Shown: in pieces, positions 1 to 8,782 of the stretch
Position numbering within the stretch: position 1 is the first letter of the stretch
How the letters are laid out: each line of letters starts with the position of its first letter
Notes under the pieces: generated by a model
The model's input: the letters and a program-made list of their open reading frames with translations, nothing else
Databases searched by the model: none
Told to the model about the DNA's origin: nothing
Program-made: the position numbers and the translations under genes
Source of the DNA: Hyphomicrobiaceae bacterium UBA7697
GTDB lineage: Bacteria > Pseudomonadota > Alphaproteobacteria > Rhizobiales > Methyloligellaceae
Length of the DNA stretch: 64,000 bases
Direction: 5' to 3'
Assembly: GCA_002482645.1 (NCBI GenBank)
Contig: DLGJ01000005.1
Span: 84,730-148,729 of the forward strand

Positions 1-1443
<1,443 letters not shown>

Positions 1444-1590
1444 ATCCGAGCCTCTCTTTCTGGCAAACCGTCCGGGCCCTCATTCGGCACCCAAGATTGA
1501 TAAACGCGCGGCATTTCGTTCGAAACGGCGCGATCCGGTCCCCAATTGTTACGTGGCCCCCACGGGGGAAAACCGCGCGGGGTTCCGCGG

Positions 1591-1621
1591 TTATATAGGT
1601 GCCAACCCTATGTCCCGCAAG
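1591..1621 (-). promoter_or_regulatory. Candidate heat-shock (RpoH/sigma-32) promoter of dnaK
   Basis: On the minus strand CTTG (1621-1618) is followed after 18 nt by CCTATATAA (1599-1591). This fits the alphaproteobacterial RpoH pattern of a CTTG -35 and a CYTATNT -10 as I remember it. Transcription would start near 1584 and give a leader of about 140 nt before the dnaK ATG. The site sits just downstream of the methyltransferase stop. No CIRCE element is visible here, so control by HrcA at this promoter is not supported. Confidence 0.65.
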
Positions 1622-1658
1622 GAGAAGACGGGAGACTTCCGATTGCTCGAGCGGGTCG

Positions 1659-2489
1659 TCACGACACGCGCTTCCACGCTCCGACGAGGATCGGGGTGAT
1701 GCAGTAATACCGGCCATCGGCCGCCGCTTCGGCCATTTCGGCTCGAAATTTCTCGGCGCGCGCGATGTCGGCGATTCCAAGTTCCACGGCCGAGGCGAAA
1801 AGTCCTTGGTAAACGCCGATTAACATTGCCGCCATGTCGCTGAGCGGAAGGAATTTCACCTCGGACCGCGTACCGTCGGGAGCGCCGATATCGGCCGCAT
1901 CGAATTGAGCGGGGAGTTGGCGTCCCGCGCGCAGATTGCGGCCATGCGCCCGAAATACGCCTTCGAACAGCCGGTTGAATTCCATCATGGGCGGGCAGAG
2001 CGGCTCGATGGCGATCGCCTCGAAATCGAACTCCTGCGCGGCGACCACGCCGCCGGGTTTCGTCCAGCGGTGCATTTTTTCGAGGATCGCCACCGGATCT
2101 GGCATGTGCATGAGAAAGAACCGGCAATAGGTCAGGTCGAAGGGCGCGCCCGGCAGCGTCTCCGTGTGCAGCACGTCGCCCTCCACCAGGCGGACATCGG
2201 CGCCGGTTTCGGCCCTAAGGTCCGCGAGGGCTTGACGGCCGAGCTCGCCGTCGATCTCGAGGCCCGTGACGGTACCCGTATCCCCAACCCGGTCCGCCAT
2301 GAGCCGCATCACGGATCCCGGGCCGGACCCCACGTCCAAGCAGGACATTCCCGGTTTCAGACCAATGTCGTCGAGCAGAATCTCGGACGCGCCGCGCCAC
2401 ATCTCGGCCTGGTGGCGCAGCCGGCTATATTCCTGGTCGTCCCGCGCATGCACATAGTCGCCCGCCCGAACCGGCGCCGTCTCGCTCAT
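1659..2489 (-). CDS. Class I SAM-dependent methyltransferase
   Basis: A 276-residue protein with a class I (Rossmann) methyltransferase fold. Motif I, the SAM-binding LDVGSGPGS, is at residues 51-59; an acidic GLEIDGE strand follows at the end of beta-2, and the stretch LPGAPFDLTYCRFFLMHMPDP is the motif IV region. This looks like the Methyltransf_11/25 group that modifies small molecules or lipids; the substrate cannot be told. An upstream ATG at 2507 exists, but the ATG at 2489 has a strong Shine-Dalgarno (GAGAGGTGG) just before it, so I chose it. It lies between divergent alkB and downstream dnaK; no functional link to either is evident. Confidence 0.85.
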   Translation of the reverse strand: MSETAPVRAGDYVHARDDQEYSRLRHQAEMWRGASEILLDDIGLKPGMSCLDVGSGPGSVMRLMADRVGDTGTVTGLEIDGELGRQALADLRAETGADVRLVEGDVLHTETLPGAPFDLTYCRFFLMHMPDPVAILEKMHRWTKPGGVVAAQEFDFEAIAIEPLCPPMMEFNRLFEGVFRAHGRNLRAGRQLPAQFDAADIGAPDGTRSEVKFLPLSDMAAMLIGVYQGLFASAVELGIADIARAEKFRAEMAEAAADGRYYCITPILVGAWKRVS

Positions 2490-2584
2490 TCCACCTCTCT
2501 CGCACAATCAAGGTCGTTCCTGCCCGCGCCGCACGCTATACGGTGGGACCGGAAAGAGATACGGAAGTCTAGGGCAAAGGGCGC

Positions 2585-3181
2585 GTGCTGTACTTCGAAA
2601 ACAAGCTCGATTCCGCGGCGCAAGCCGGACTTTTGCGCGAGGTCCGCAAGATTATCGGCGAGGCGCCGCTTTACGTTCCAACGATGCCCCGCTCTGGCTG
2701 TCCCATGTCCGTCCGCATGACCAATGCGGGCGCGCTCGGCTGGGTCACGGACAAGGCGCGCGGCTATCGCTACCAAGCCGTTCACCCGGTCACGGGCGCG
2801 CCCTGGCCGGAAATTCCGGAACGCCTCCTTGATCTGTGGGCCGAACTCGCCGGCTACCCGCATCCGCCCGAGGCGTGCCTCGTCAACTACTATGCGGGGA
2901 CGTCCAGAATGGGCCTCCACCAGGACCGCGACGAAGACGATTTCGATGCGCCTGTGCTGTCGGTCTCGCTCGGCGATTCGGCCATGTTCCGCGTGGGCGG
3001 CATCACGCGGAAAGGGCCGAGCCGCACAGTCGAGCTGAAATCCGGAGATGTGGTCGTGCTTGGCGGAGCGGACCGGCTCGCCTATCACGGCGTCGACCGT
3101 GTCCTTCCCGGCACGAGCGGCCTTCTGGAGGAGGGCGGCCGCTTCAACCTGACGCTCCGCCGGGTCACCAAACCGGCGTAA
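2585..3181 (+). CDS. alkB: AlkB-type Fe(II)/2-oxoglutarate dioxygenase (DNA/RNA alkylation repair)
   Basis: Oxidative demethylase that removes alkyl groups such as 1-methyladenine and 3-methylcytosine from nucleic acids. The iron ligands are visible as His112 and Asp114 in LHQDRDEDD and His168 in AYHGVDR; the 2-oxoglutarate-binding arginines are Arg186 and Arg192 in RFNLTLR. At 198 residues it is slightly shorter at the N-terminus than E. coli AlkB (216). The only start available is the GTG at 2585, because an in-frame TAG stands 15 nt upstream. It is divergent from the methyltransferase and convergent with grpE (12-nt gap). I see no LexA or Ada-type box in front of it. Confidence 0.9.
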   Translation: MLYFENKLDSAAQAGLLREVRKIIGEAPLYVPTMPRSGCPMSVRMTNAGALGWVTDKARGYRYQAVHPVTGAPWPEIPERLLDLWAELAGYPHPPEACLVNYYAGTSRMGLHQDRDEDDFDAPVLSVSLGDSAMFRVGGITRKGPSRTVELKSGDVVVLGGADRLAYHGVDRVLPGTSGLLEEGGRFNLTLRRVTKPA

Positions 3182-3193
3182 ATCCGCCCGGTC

Positions 3194-3862
3194 CTAGGTC
3201 TGCCCCGGATTGTCGTCGTTGGCCGCGCCGCCCGGACCGAAGCCATTGCCTTGGGTCCCCTGCTGGGCGGGTTTCGGTGCCGGAGCGGCCTTCGGTCCGC
3301 CCTTCGACACGGCCACGAGCGCGGGACGCAAGACCCGATCGCCGATGGTGAAACCGGCCTGCATGACCTGCACCACGGTCCCGTCCGGCACGGTCGCGTC
3401 CGGCACTTCGTACATGGCCTGCTGCTGATTGGGATCGAAGCGCTGACCGAGCGGCTCCAGCTTGGTCACGCCGTGCTTCTCCAGCATCTTGAGAAGCTCG
3501 CGTTCCGTCAGTTCGACGCCTTCGAGGAAGCTCTTGAGAGCGGGATCCTGCGCGGCGCTGTCGGCGGGCACATGCTCGATCACCCTGCGCAGATTGTCGC
3601 CGATGGTGAGCACGTCGCGCGCGAAATTGGAGATGGCGTAGCGCGCCGTATCTTCCTTCTCGCGTTCGGTGCGGCGGCGCAGGTTCTCCATGTCGGCCAT
3701 GGTGCGCAACAGCTTGTCGCGCATGTCGGTGTTTTCGGCCAGCACGGTCTCGAGGTCGCCCGCGACATCCGCGCCCGGATCGGCGGGAGCCGCCGTCTTC
3801 GGGGCGGCCTGGTTCGCCTGCGGATCGTCTGTGTGGCGTGGATCGGAAGGTTCGTCCGGCAT
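3194..3862 (-). CDS. grpE: Nucleotide exchange factor GrpE
   Basis: Cytosolic co-chaperone that releases ADP from DnaK. The 222-residue protein has an acidic disordered N-terminus (about 1-45), the long dimeric helix beginning near DLETVLAENTDMRDKLLRTM, and the conserved C-terminal beta domain with GQRFDPNQQQAMYEVP and the VMQAGFTIGDRVLRPALVAVS block. A Pro/Ala-rich tail of about 25 residues extends past the conserved fold. It follows hrcA on the same strand after a 171-nt spacer that contains a short tandem repeat. hrcA-grpE is a classic heat-shock arrangement. Confidence 0.96.
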   Translation of the reverse strand: MPDEPSDPRHTDDPQANQAAPKTAAPADPGADVAGDLETVLAENTDMRDKLLRTMADMENLRRRTEREKEDTARYAISNFARDVLTIGDNLRRVIEHVPADSAAQDPALKSFLEGVELTERELLKMLEKHGVTKLEPLGQRFDPNQQQAMYEVPDATVPDGTVVQVMQAGFTIGDRVLRPALVAVSKGGPKAAPAPKPAQQGTQGNGFGPGGAANDDNPGQT

Positions 3863-3930
3863 CGAGTCTCTCGGTTTCAGGATTGAAAGGAAGAGCCCCG
3901 GATATCGACCGGCGGGGCTGAAAAATCAAG

Positions 3931-3985
3931 GGACATGGCGGTAATGGACATGGCGGTAATGGACATGGCGGTAATGGACATGGCC
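3931..3985. repeat. 15-bp tandem repeat (three full copies plus a partial) between hrcA and grpE
   Basis: The unit GGACATGGCGGTAAT occurs at 3931-3945, 3946-3960 and 3961-3975, followed by ten matching bases. It lies in the hrcA-grpE spacer, 69 nt upstream of the grpE start and outside any supported gene. Three perfect copies point to recent slippage or duplication and a possible variable-number locus. Confidence 0.9.
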
Positions 3986-4033
3986 ACACTGGACTGGGCC
4001 GCAATCCCGGCGAGGGTGCCGCCCCGTTCCGGT

Positions 4034-5128
4034 CTAGGGGACCAGCCGCCCGAGAAGCCGGGCGGTATAGTCCACCATCGGAATGATACGGGCATAGTTC
4101 AGCCGGGTCGGGCCGATCACCCCGAGCACGCCCACGATCTTCTGCTCGGTGTCCTCGAAGGGCGAGACGATGAGGGCCGATCCAGACAGCGAAAACAGAT
4201 TGTTTTCCGAGCCGATGAAGATCCGCACGCCTTCGGCGCGTTCCGCCAGCCCGAGCAGCTGGATCAGGCCCTTCTTCGCGTCGAGGTCCTCGAATAGGAG
4301 GCGGACGCGTTCCAAGTCCTCCATGGCCTTGATGTCCTCGAGGAGATGCGCGCGGCCGCACACGATCAGGCTTTGCCGGTCGTCGGCTTCCCCCGACCAC
4401 GTGGCGAGGCCGTCGGTGACGACCTGCGCGGTCAAGGCGTCGAGCTGCGCGCGGCGCTCTTCGATTTCCTTTTCGACTCGCTCCCGGGCCTCCTCCAGGG
4501 TCATCCCGCCGACGCGCGCGTTCATATAGTTGGAGGCTTCGGCGAGCGAAGACGGAGGCAGGCCTTCGGGCAGCGTCACGATCCGGTTTTCGACATCGCC
4601 GTCCTCGCCCACGAGCACCGCGAGCGCTTGGCCCTGACCCAAATTGACGAACTCGACATGCCGAAGCCGCTTGCTCTGCTTTTCCGCCAGGACCACGCCC
4701 GCGCACCGGGACAGACCCGACAACATGTCGCCGGCCTCGGCGAGGTAGTCGTCCAGCCCGCGGCGGCGCCCGCCCGCGACCATGCGGCTTTCGATCTCCT
4801 TCCGCTCCGTCTCCGAGATATCGCCAATCTCGAGGAGGCCGTCGACGAAGAGCCGCAAGCCGGTCTGCGTCGGCATGCGGCCGGCGCTGGTGTGCGGGGC
4901 GTAGATCAGGCCGAGCCCTTCGAGGTCCGACATGACGTTGCGGACCGACGCGGGCGATAGCGTCATGGGCAGCGCGCGGCTCAAGTTGCGCGAGCCCACG
5001 GGTTCGCCCGTCGTGAGATAGGTTTCGACAATTCGCTTGAAGATTTCGCGCGAGCGCTCGTTCAGCTGCCGCAATCCCGCCGCGGCCTCGACCGCGGCCC
5101 TGATGCCTGTAACCTCTGAGTGACCCAT
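4034..5128 (-). CDS. hrcA: Heat-inducible transcription repressor HrcA
   Basis: DNA-binding repressor of the CIRCE operator, normally controlling groESL. The 364-residue protein starts with a winged helix (LNERSREIFKRIVETYLTTGEPVGSRNL and SPASVRNVMSDLEGLGLI), and later shows the GAF-like dimer domain ending in VGVLGVIGPTRLNYARIIPMVDYTA. The ORF can be opened further upstream at a TTG (5164), but the ATG at 5128 fits family starts better. No Shine-Dalgarno precedes this ATG, and a good promoter ends only 8 nt before it, so the mRNA may be nearly leaderless. In many Rhizobiales hrcA is next to rph; here rph is 11 kb away. No CIRCE element was found in the window, so its target genes are elsewhere. 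Confidence 0.96.
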   Translation of the reverse strand: MGHSEVTGIRAAVEAAAGLRQLNERSREIFKRIVETYLTTGEPVGSRNLSRALPMTLSPASVRNVMSDLEGLGLIYAPHTSAGRMPTQTGLRLFVDGLLEIGDISETERKEIESRMVAGGRRRGLDDYLAEAGDMLSGLSRCAGVVLAEKQSKRLRHVEFVNLGQGQALAVLVGEDGDVENRIVTLPEGLPPSSLAEASNYMNARVGGMTLEEARERVEKEIEERRAQLDALTAQVVTDGLATWSGEADDRQSLIVCGRAHLLEDIKAMEDLERVRLLFEDLDAKKGLIQLLGLAERAEGVRIFIGSENNLFSLSGSALIVSPFEDTEQKIVGVLGVIGPTRLNYARIIPMVDYTARLLGRLVP

Positions 5129-5136
5129 GGCCGGAA

Positions 5137-5164
5137 ATTTAGGAAGCACCCGAGACGGCGTCAA
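5137..5164 (-). promoter_or_regulatory. Candidate promoter immediately upstream of hrcA
   Basis: On the minus strand TTGACG (5164-5159), a 16-nt spacer, then CTAAAT (5142-5137). The -10 ends 8 nt before the hrcA ATG at 5128, which would place the transcript start at or next to the start codon. Read by eye only. Confidence 0.45.
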
Positions 5165-5207
5165 ACGGAGTTACGTCAGCGCGGGGGCACAGGCTCAGTT
5201 CTCGGGC

Positions 5208-6212
5208 TCAGTTCAATGTCCCGAACCCGGACGAAAGGGCCGGGGCAACGTCGCCCGGAGCGCCGAAATGGGCGAAATAGCGCGCATTGATGTGCTCGAC
5301 CGGCAGGACGATCAGCACGTCGGTCGTCCCGAACTGTCGGTCGATGACCGCGCCGTCGCCGATATACGCGCCGAGCCGCAGATATCCTTTGATCAAGGGC
5401 GGCATCGCCTTCAGCGCCGCGCGCATGTTCACCGCTTCCTTCGGCATCATGTTCATATCGACGCGCAAGTGATCGTGCGCGCGAACATGCCACTCCTCGG
5501 GCGCCTGCGCCGTGTGATGGAGAAAGCTCAGCGCCATCGCGTGGCTGGCCGGATCGACCCCGGGGAAACTCGCGCAGCCGATCATGACGTCGCCGCCGTG
5601 CTGGCGCACATAGGACCAGATCCCCTGCCACAGGAGTTCCACCGTCCGCCGGTTGCGGTAAGGCTTCAGCACGCAGGACCGGCCGAGCTCCATGAAATTG
5701 CAGCCGGGCTTGGACTGGATCAGCGGCGCGATGTCGTATTCGCCTTGAGTGTAGAAGCCGTCGTTCTCGTCGGCGATGTCCTGCCTCAGAATGCGATAGG
5801 TGCCGACGACCTTCGAACGTCTCCAAGCCGTCTTGGCCGGGTCGCCATGGTCCACCACCAGAAGATGGTCGAAAATCGCATCGTAGGCGTCTTCGTCCCT
5901 GCGCGAGAGGATTGCAAGCGCGTTGGGCGTTGCCGCCATCTCCTCGTAAAAGACCTTGTAGCGCAGCCGTTGCGCCCTGCGAATCTCGCTCTTCTTCCGT
6001 GCGAGACGGACCTCGAGCGAGCCCATGCGGCCATAGACCTGCGGCGGCTGGAAACGTCCGCGCAGACCGCCCGGCAGGGCCCGGCGACGGCCCATGAACG
6101 GGAGCCCCCCATACATGCCTGGCCGGAAGTTCAGGCCGGGAATCCGTCCGCCGGCCAGAAACTTCTCTGCCAGACGTCCCGAAGTCGATTTTGTCGGCAT
6201 GGTTCTACCCAT
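5208..6212 (-). CDS. olsB: GNAT-family N-acyltransferase, likely ornithine-lipid synthase OlsB
   Basis: A 334-residue protein of the Acetyltransf_5 (hemolysin-like) type. OlsB attaches a 3-hydroxy fatty acyl group from acyl-ACP to ornithine, giving lyso-ornithine lipid at the inner membrane. Family blocks seen are EIRRAQRLRYKVFYEEM near residue 77, VVGTYRI, the conserved FMELGRSCVLKPYRNRRTVELLWQ region, and GGDVMIGCASFPG. The N-terminal 65 residues are basic, glycine-rich and poorly conserved. The second enzyme OlsA would be a PlsC-type acyltransferase; a candidate is at 36758-37567. The assignment rests on family resemblance; other long-chain N-acyl amino acid synthases share this fold. Confidence 0.7.
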   Translation of the reverse strand: MGRTMPTKSTSGRLAEKFLAGGRIPGLNFRPGMYGGLPFMGRRRALPGGLRGRFQPPQVYGRMGSLEVRLARKKSEIRRAQRLRYKVFYEEMAATPNALAILSRRDEDAYDAIFDHLLVVDHGDPAKTAWRRSKVVGTYRILRQDIADENDGFYTQGEYDIAPLIQSKPGCNFMELGRSCVLKPYRNRRTVELLWQGIWSYVRQHGGDVMIGCASFPGVDPASHAMALSFLHHTAQAPEEWHVRAHDHLRVDMNMMPKEAVNMRAALKAMPPLIKGYLRLGAYIGDGAVIDRQFGTTDVLIVLPVEHINARYFAHFGAPGDVAPALSSGFGTLN

Positions 6213-6293
6213 CTGACGATTTGGGGGATCTTACCGCAGGTCCTCGTTAGGCCGCCCACGGAGTGCATCGTCTTTGCTGCTCACCCGATTCGG

Positions 6294-6308
6294 CCACATA
6301 AGATGTGG
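6294..6308. promoter_or_regulatory. Inverted repeat CCACAT-N3-ATGTGG upstream of olsB
   Basis: A perfect 6-bp dyad with a 3-bp spacer in an AT-rich part of the olsB upstream region, 82-96 nt before its ATG. It could be an operator or chance; I do not recognise the binding protein. Confidence 0.3.
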
Positions 6309-6376
6309 GTTAGCAAACCAATTCGAAGTCAATATGACAGCCGGTGGAAAGTCGCGGGCCGCGAACCGCGAAACTC

Positions 6377-8656
6377 TTACGCAGCCCCGGCGCCGGCCGA
6401 TGGAGGTGCGCCGAGCCAGCGCACGAGAATGTTCTCCAAGTCGGTCTTTTCGAACGGTTTCGCGAGATAATCGTCGAGGCCGGAGGCCAGAAACGAGGCG
6501 CGATCCTCGGTGAACGCGCTGGCGGTCAGCGCGACGATCGGCGGCCTGTTCGCGCCCGGCCGTGCGCCTGCGGGATAGAGGGCGCGGATGCGAGACGCGG
6601 CCTCGACGCCGTCCATGTCCGGCATGTGGATATCCATCAGGACGAGATCGAAGCCGCGCTCCGCTTCGTTCGCCTCCCTGACCCTGGCGATCGCCTCGGC
6701 GCCGTTCCGGGCATGGACCACGGCGGCGCCGGCCTTTTGGAGCACGGTTCGCGCCAGGAGCGCGTTGATGTCGTTGTCCTCGGCCAGCAGGATGGTAAGC
6801 CCCTTGGCGGGATGCGGAGACCGCCCGGCGGAATCGGGCGGGTCGAGCGGCCCTTCCGTCTGCGGGATGTCCGCAATGGGTGCAAAGAGCTGGGTGAGCG
6901 CCGAGGCCGGGCGCACCGGGCGGACGAGATATCCCGTGAAGCCCTTTTCGCTCAGGGCCGGATAGGCGTTCCGCTCGCTTGGATCGATCGTGACCACCGC
7001 GCGGGGCTTGCTTTGGCTGGAAGGACACGCCAGGAGCGGAATAACCGCGCTCGCGCCGTTCTCCGCGCTTGCCTTGTCCGTGAACAGCGCCGTAAAGGGC
7101 TCGCCCTTCCCGGCGGCGCGTTCCGCGATGCGGGCACAGTCCTGCAAGGAAGCGCGGGCCGCCGGAATGCCAATGGCGGAAAGAAGCGTTTCCGTAAGCC
7201 CGGCCTCGACCTGGCCGTTCAGGACGATCAGAACACGTTCGCCGGCGGGCGGTTTTGGCCAGGCCTCGCAGAGAGCCGGCGTCCGCGCGGGAACGTCAAG
7301 AGGCAGTTCGACCGTGAAGATGGCCCCCGAGCCGGGCCGGCTATCCACCCGGATCTCGCCGCCCATCGCCTGAACGAGCTTCTTCGAGATGGCAAGGCCG
7401 AGCCCCGTTCCGCCATGCCGGCGGGCCGGCCCTTGCTCGGCCTGCTCGAACTCGGAGAAGATGCGGCCGAGCGCCTGGGGCGGAACGCCAGGCCCGGTAT
7501 CGGCCACGTCGAAACGCAAGACGGTGCGGCCCTCATGCGTTGGGTCCGGAACCCATTTCGCCGTCAGCGAAACGCCGCCCTCCTCGGTGAATTTGATCGC
7601 ATTGCCGACGAGGTTCATCAGAACTTGCCGGATGCGCATTTCGTCGCCGATGACCGTTCTCGGCAGATCGGGTGCGGCGAACCAGCCGATCTCAAGCCGC
7701 TTGTCGCGGGCGCGCGGCGCCAGAAGCTCGACGACACCCTGGATCGTGCCGGAAATTTGGAACGGCGCGGGGCGCAGTCCGATCTTTCCGGCTTCGACCT
7801 TCGAGAAGTCGAGGACTTCGTCGATGAGCGCCAGCAGCGTCGTTGCCGATGTGGAGATCGCGCGCGCGTAGGTGAGCTGCTCCGGCGAGAGTTTGGTGTC
7901 CAGCAGGAGGTCCGTCATGCCGAGAATGCCGTTCATGGGCGTTCGGATTTCGTGGCTCATCGAGGCGAGGAATTGCGATTTGGCTTGGCTCGCGGTCAGC
8001 GCCTGATCGCGCGCGCGCGCCAAGGCCAACTCGGCTTCGCGCTGCTCCGTGACGTCGCGTCCCACACTCTGGGTCTCGGACCGGGCCTTGCCGTTCCCGG
8101 GCAAGGCGAAATCTTCCCAGAGGAACCAGCGCGGTCCCGAGACCGTGGCAAGTTCGATCACGCGGGTGTTCCGGGAAGCCGAGTGCGTGCCCTTGTCCCG
8201 CGCGGCATCGCTGGCAAGGATGGGAAGCGACAGGGGACGGCCGAGCACGTCGGGACGGTTCACCCCGAACGTCCGGCAGAACGCATCGTTGACGAAGGAC
8301 AGCAGCCCATCGGCATCGCGCCGGGCGATGACCTCGTCCTGGTGATCCAGAAGGTCGCGATAGCGCGTCTCGCGCTCGCGGACTTCCCACTGCAAATCCT
8401 TGATGGATTCGAGGCTGGAATCGAGTCGGTTTGCGAGGGCCTCGAGTGGCCCGCGGCCGGCCTCTGGGCGCCAGCCGGCGGCGACCGCAAGCAGCGCGCC
8501 GCCGAGAAACGCGCATAGCAGCGCGAGCGCGGCGGTGCCGCCCATGCTCGTGATTGCAATTCCGATGAGGGCGAATGCAAGGATGGCCGTGGCTACCCGT
8601 ACACGCACTCCACCGGCGCTGTCAGCGCCGAAGCTCTGCCAGATCGTGTCCTGCAC
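6377..8656 (-). CDS. Membrane-bound hybrid sensor histidine kinase / response regulator with PAS domain
   Basis: A 759-residue two-component kinase. Two hydrophobic segments (about residues 22-60) anchor it with almost no periplasmic loop. A PAS domain follows (about 100-210), then HisKA with the phospho-accepting His235 in MSHEIRTPMNG, the HATPase domain with N (MNLVGNAIKFT), G1 (DTGPGVP) and G2 (GGTGLGLAIS) boxes, a degenerate receiver-like stretch (about 470-590), and a full C-terminal receiver with Asp675 in LVLMDIHMPDMDG. The start is a GTG at 8656 with only a weak ribosome site. No HPt protein or cognate regulator gene is adjacent, so it is an orphan; the phosphorelay partner is unknown. 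Confidence 0.9.
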   Translation of the reverse strand: MQDTIWQSFGADSAGGVRVRVATAILAFALIGIAITSMGGTAALALLCAFLGGALLAVAAGWRPEAGRGPLEALANRLDSSLESIKDLQWEVRERETRYRDLLDHQDEVIARRDADGLLSFVNDAFCRTFGVNRPDVLGRPLSLPILASDAARDKGTHSASRNTRVIELATVSGPRWFLWEDFALPGNGKARSETQSVGRDVTEQREAELALARARDQALTASQAKSQFLASMSHEIRTPMNGILGMTDLLLDTKLSPEQLTYARAISTSATTLLALIDEVLDFSKVEAGKIGLRPAPFQISGTIQGVVELLAPRARDKRLEIGWFAAPDLPRTVIGDEMRIRQVLMNLVGNAIKFTEEGGVSLTAKWVPDPTHEGRTVLRFDVADTGPGVPPQALGRIFSEFEQAEQGPARRHGGTGLGLAISKKLVQAMGGEIRVDSRPGSGAIFTVELPLDVPARTPALCEAWPKPPAGERVLIVLNGQVEAGLTETLLSAIGIPAARASLQDCARIAERAAGKGEPFTALFTDKASAENGASAVIPLLACPSSQSKPRAVVTIDPSERNAYPALSEKGFTGYLVRPVRPASALTQLFAPIADIPQTEGPLDPPDSAGRSPHPAKGLTILLAEDNDINALLARTVLQKAGAAVVHARNGAEAIARVREANEAERGFDLVLMDIHMPDMDGVEAASRIRALYPAGARPGANRPPIVALTASAFTEDRASFLASGLDDYLAKPFEKTDLENILVRWLGAPPSAGAGAA

Positions 8657-8782
8657 TGTTTTGACGCCTGTTTATCCGCCGGGCTTTTGCCCTGGCTTTT
8701 CATTGGCGCCGAGCATGGCAGAGAAAACTTGAGAAACCCTTAGGGCGGCCGCGACGGGCGGGTCAGGGCCCGAAAAGCCGCG

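Noticed and set aside
3931..3985. CRISPR array
   Set aside because: Repeat units are contiguous with no spacers and no cas genes are nearby; it is a simple tandem repeat.
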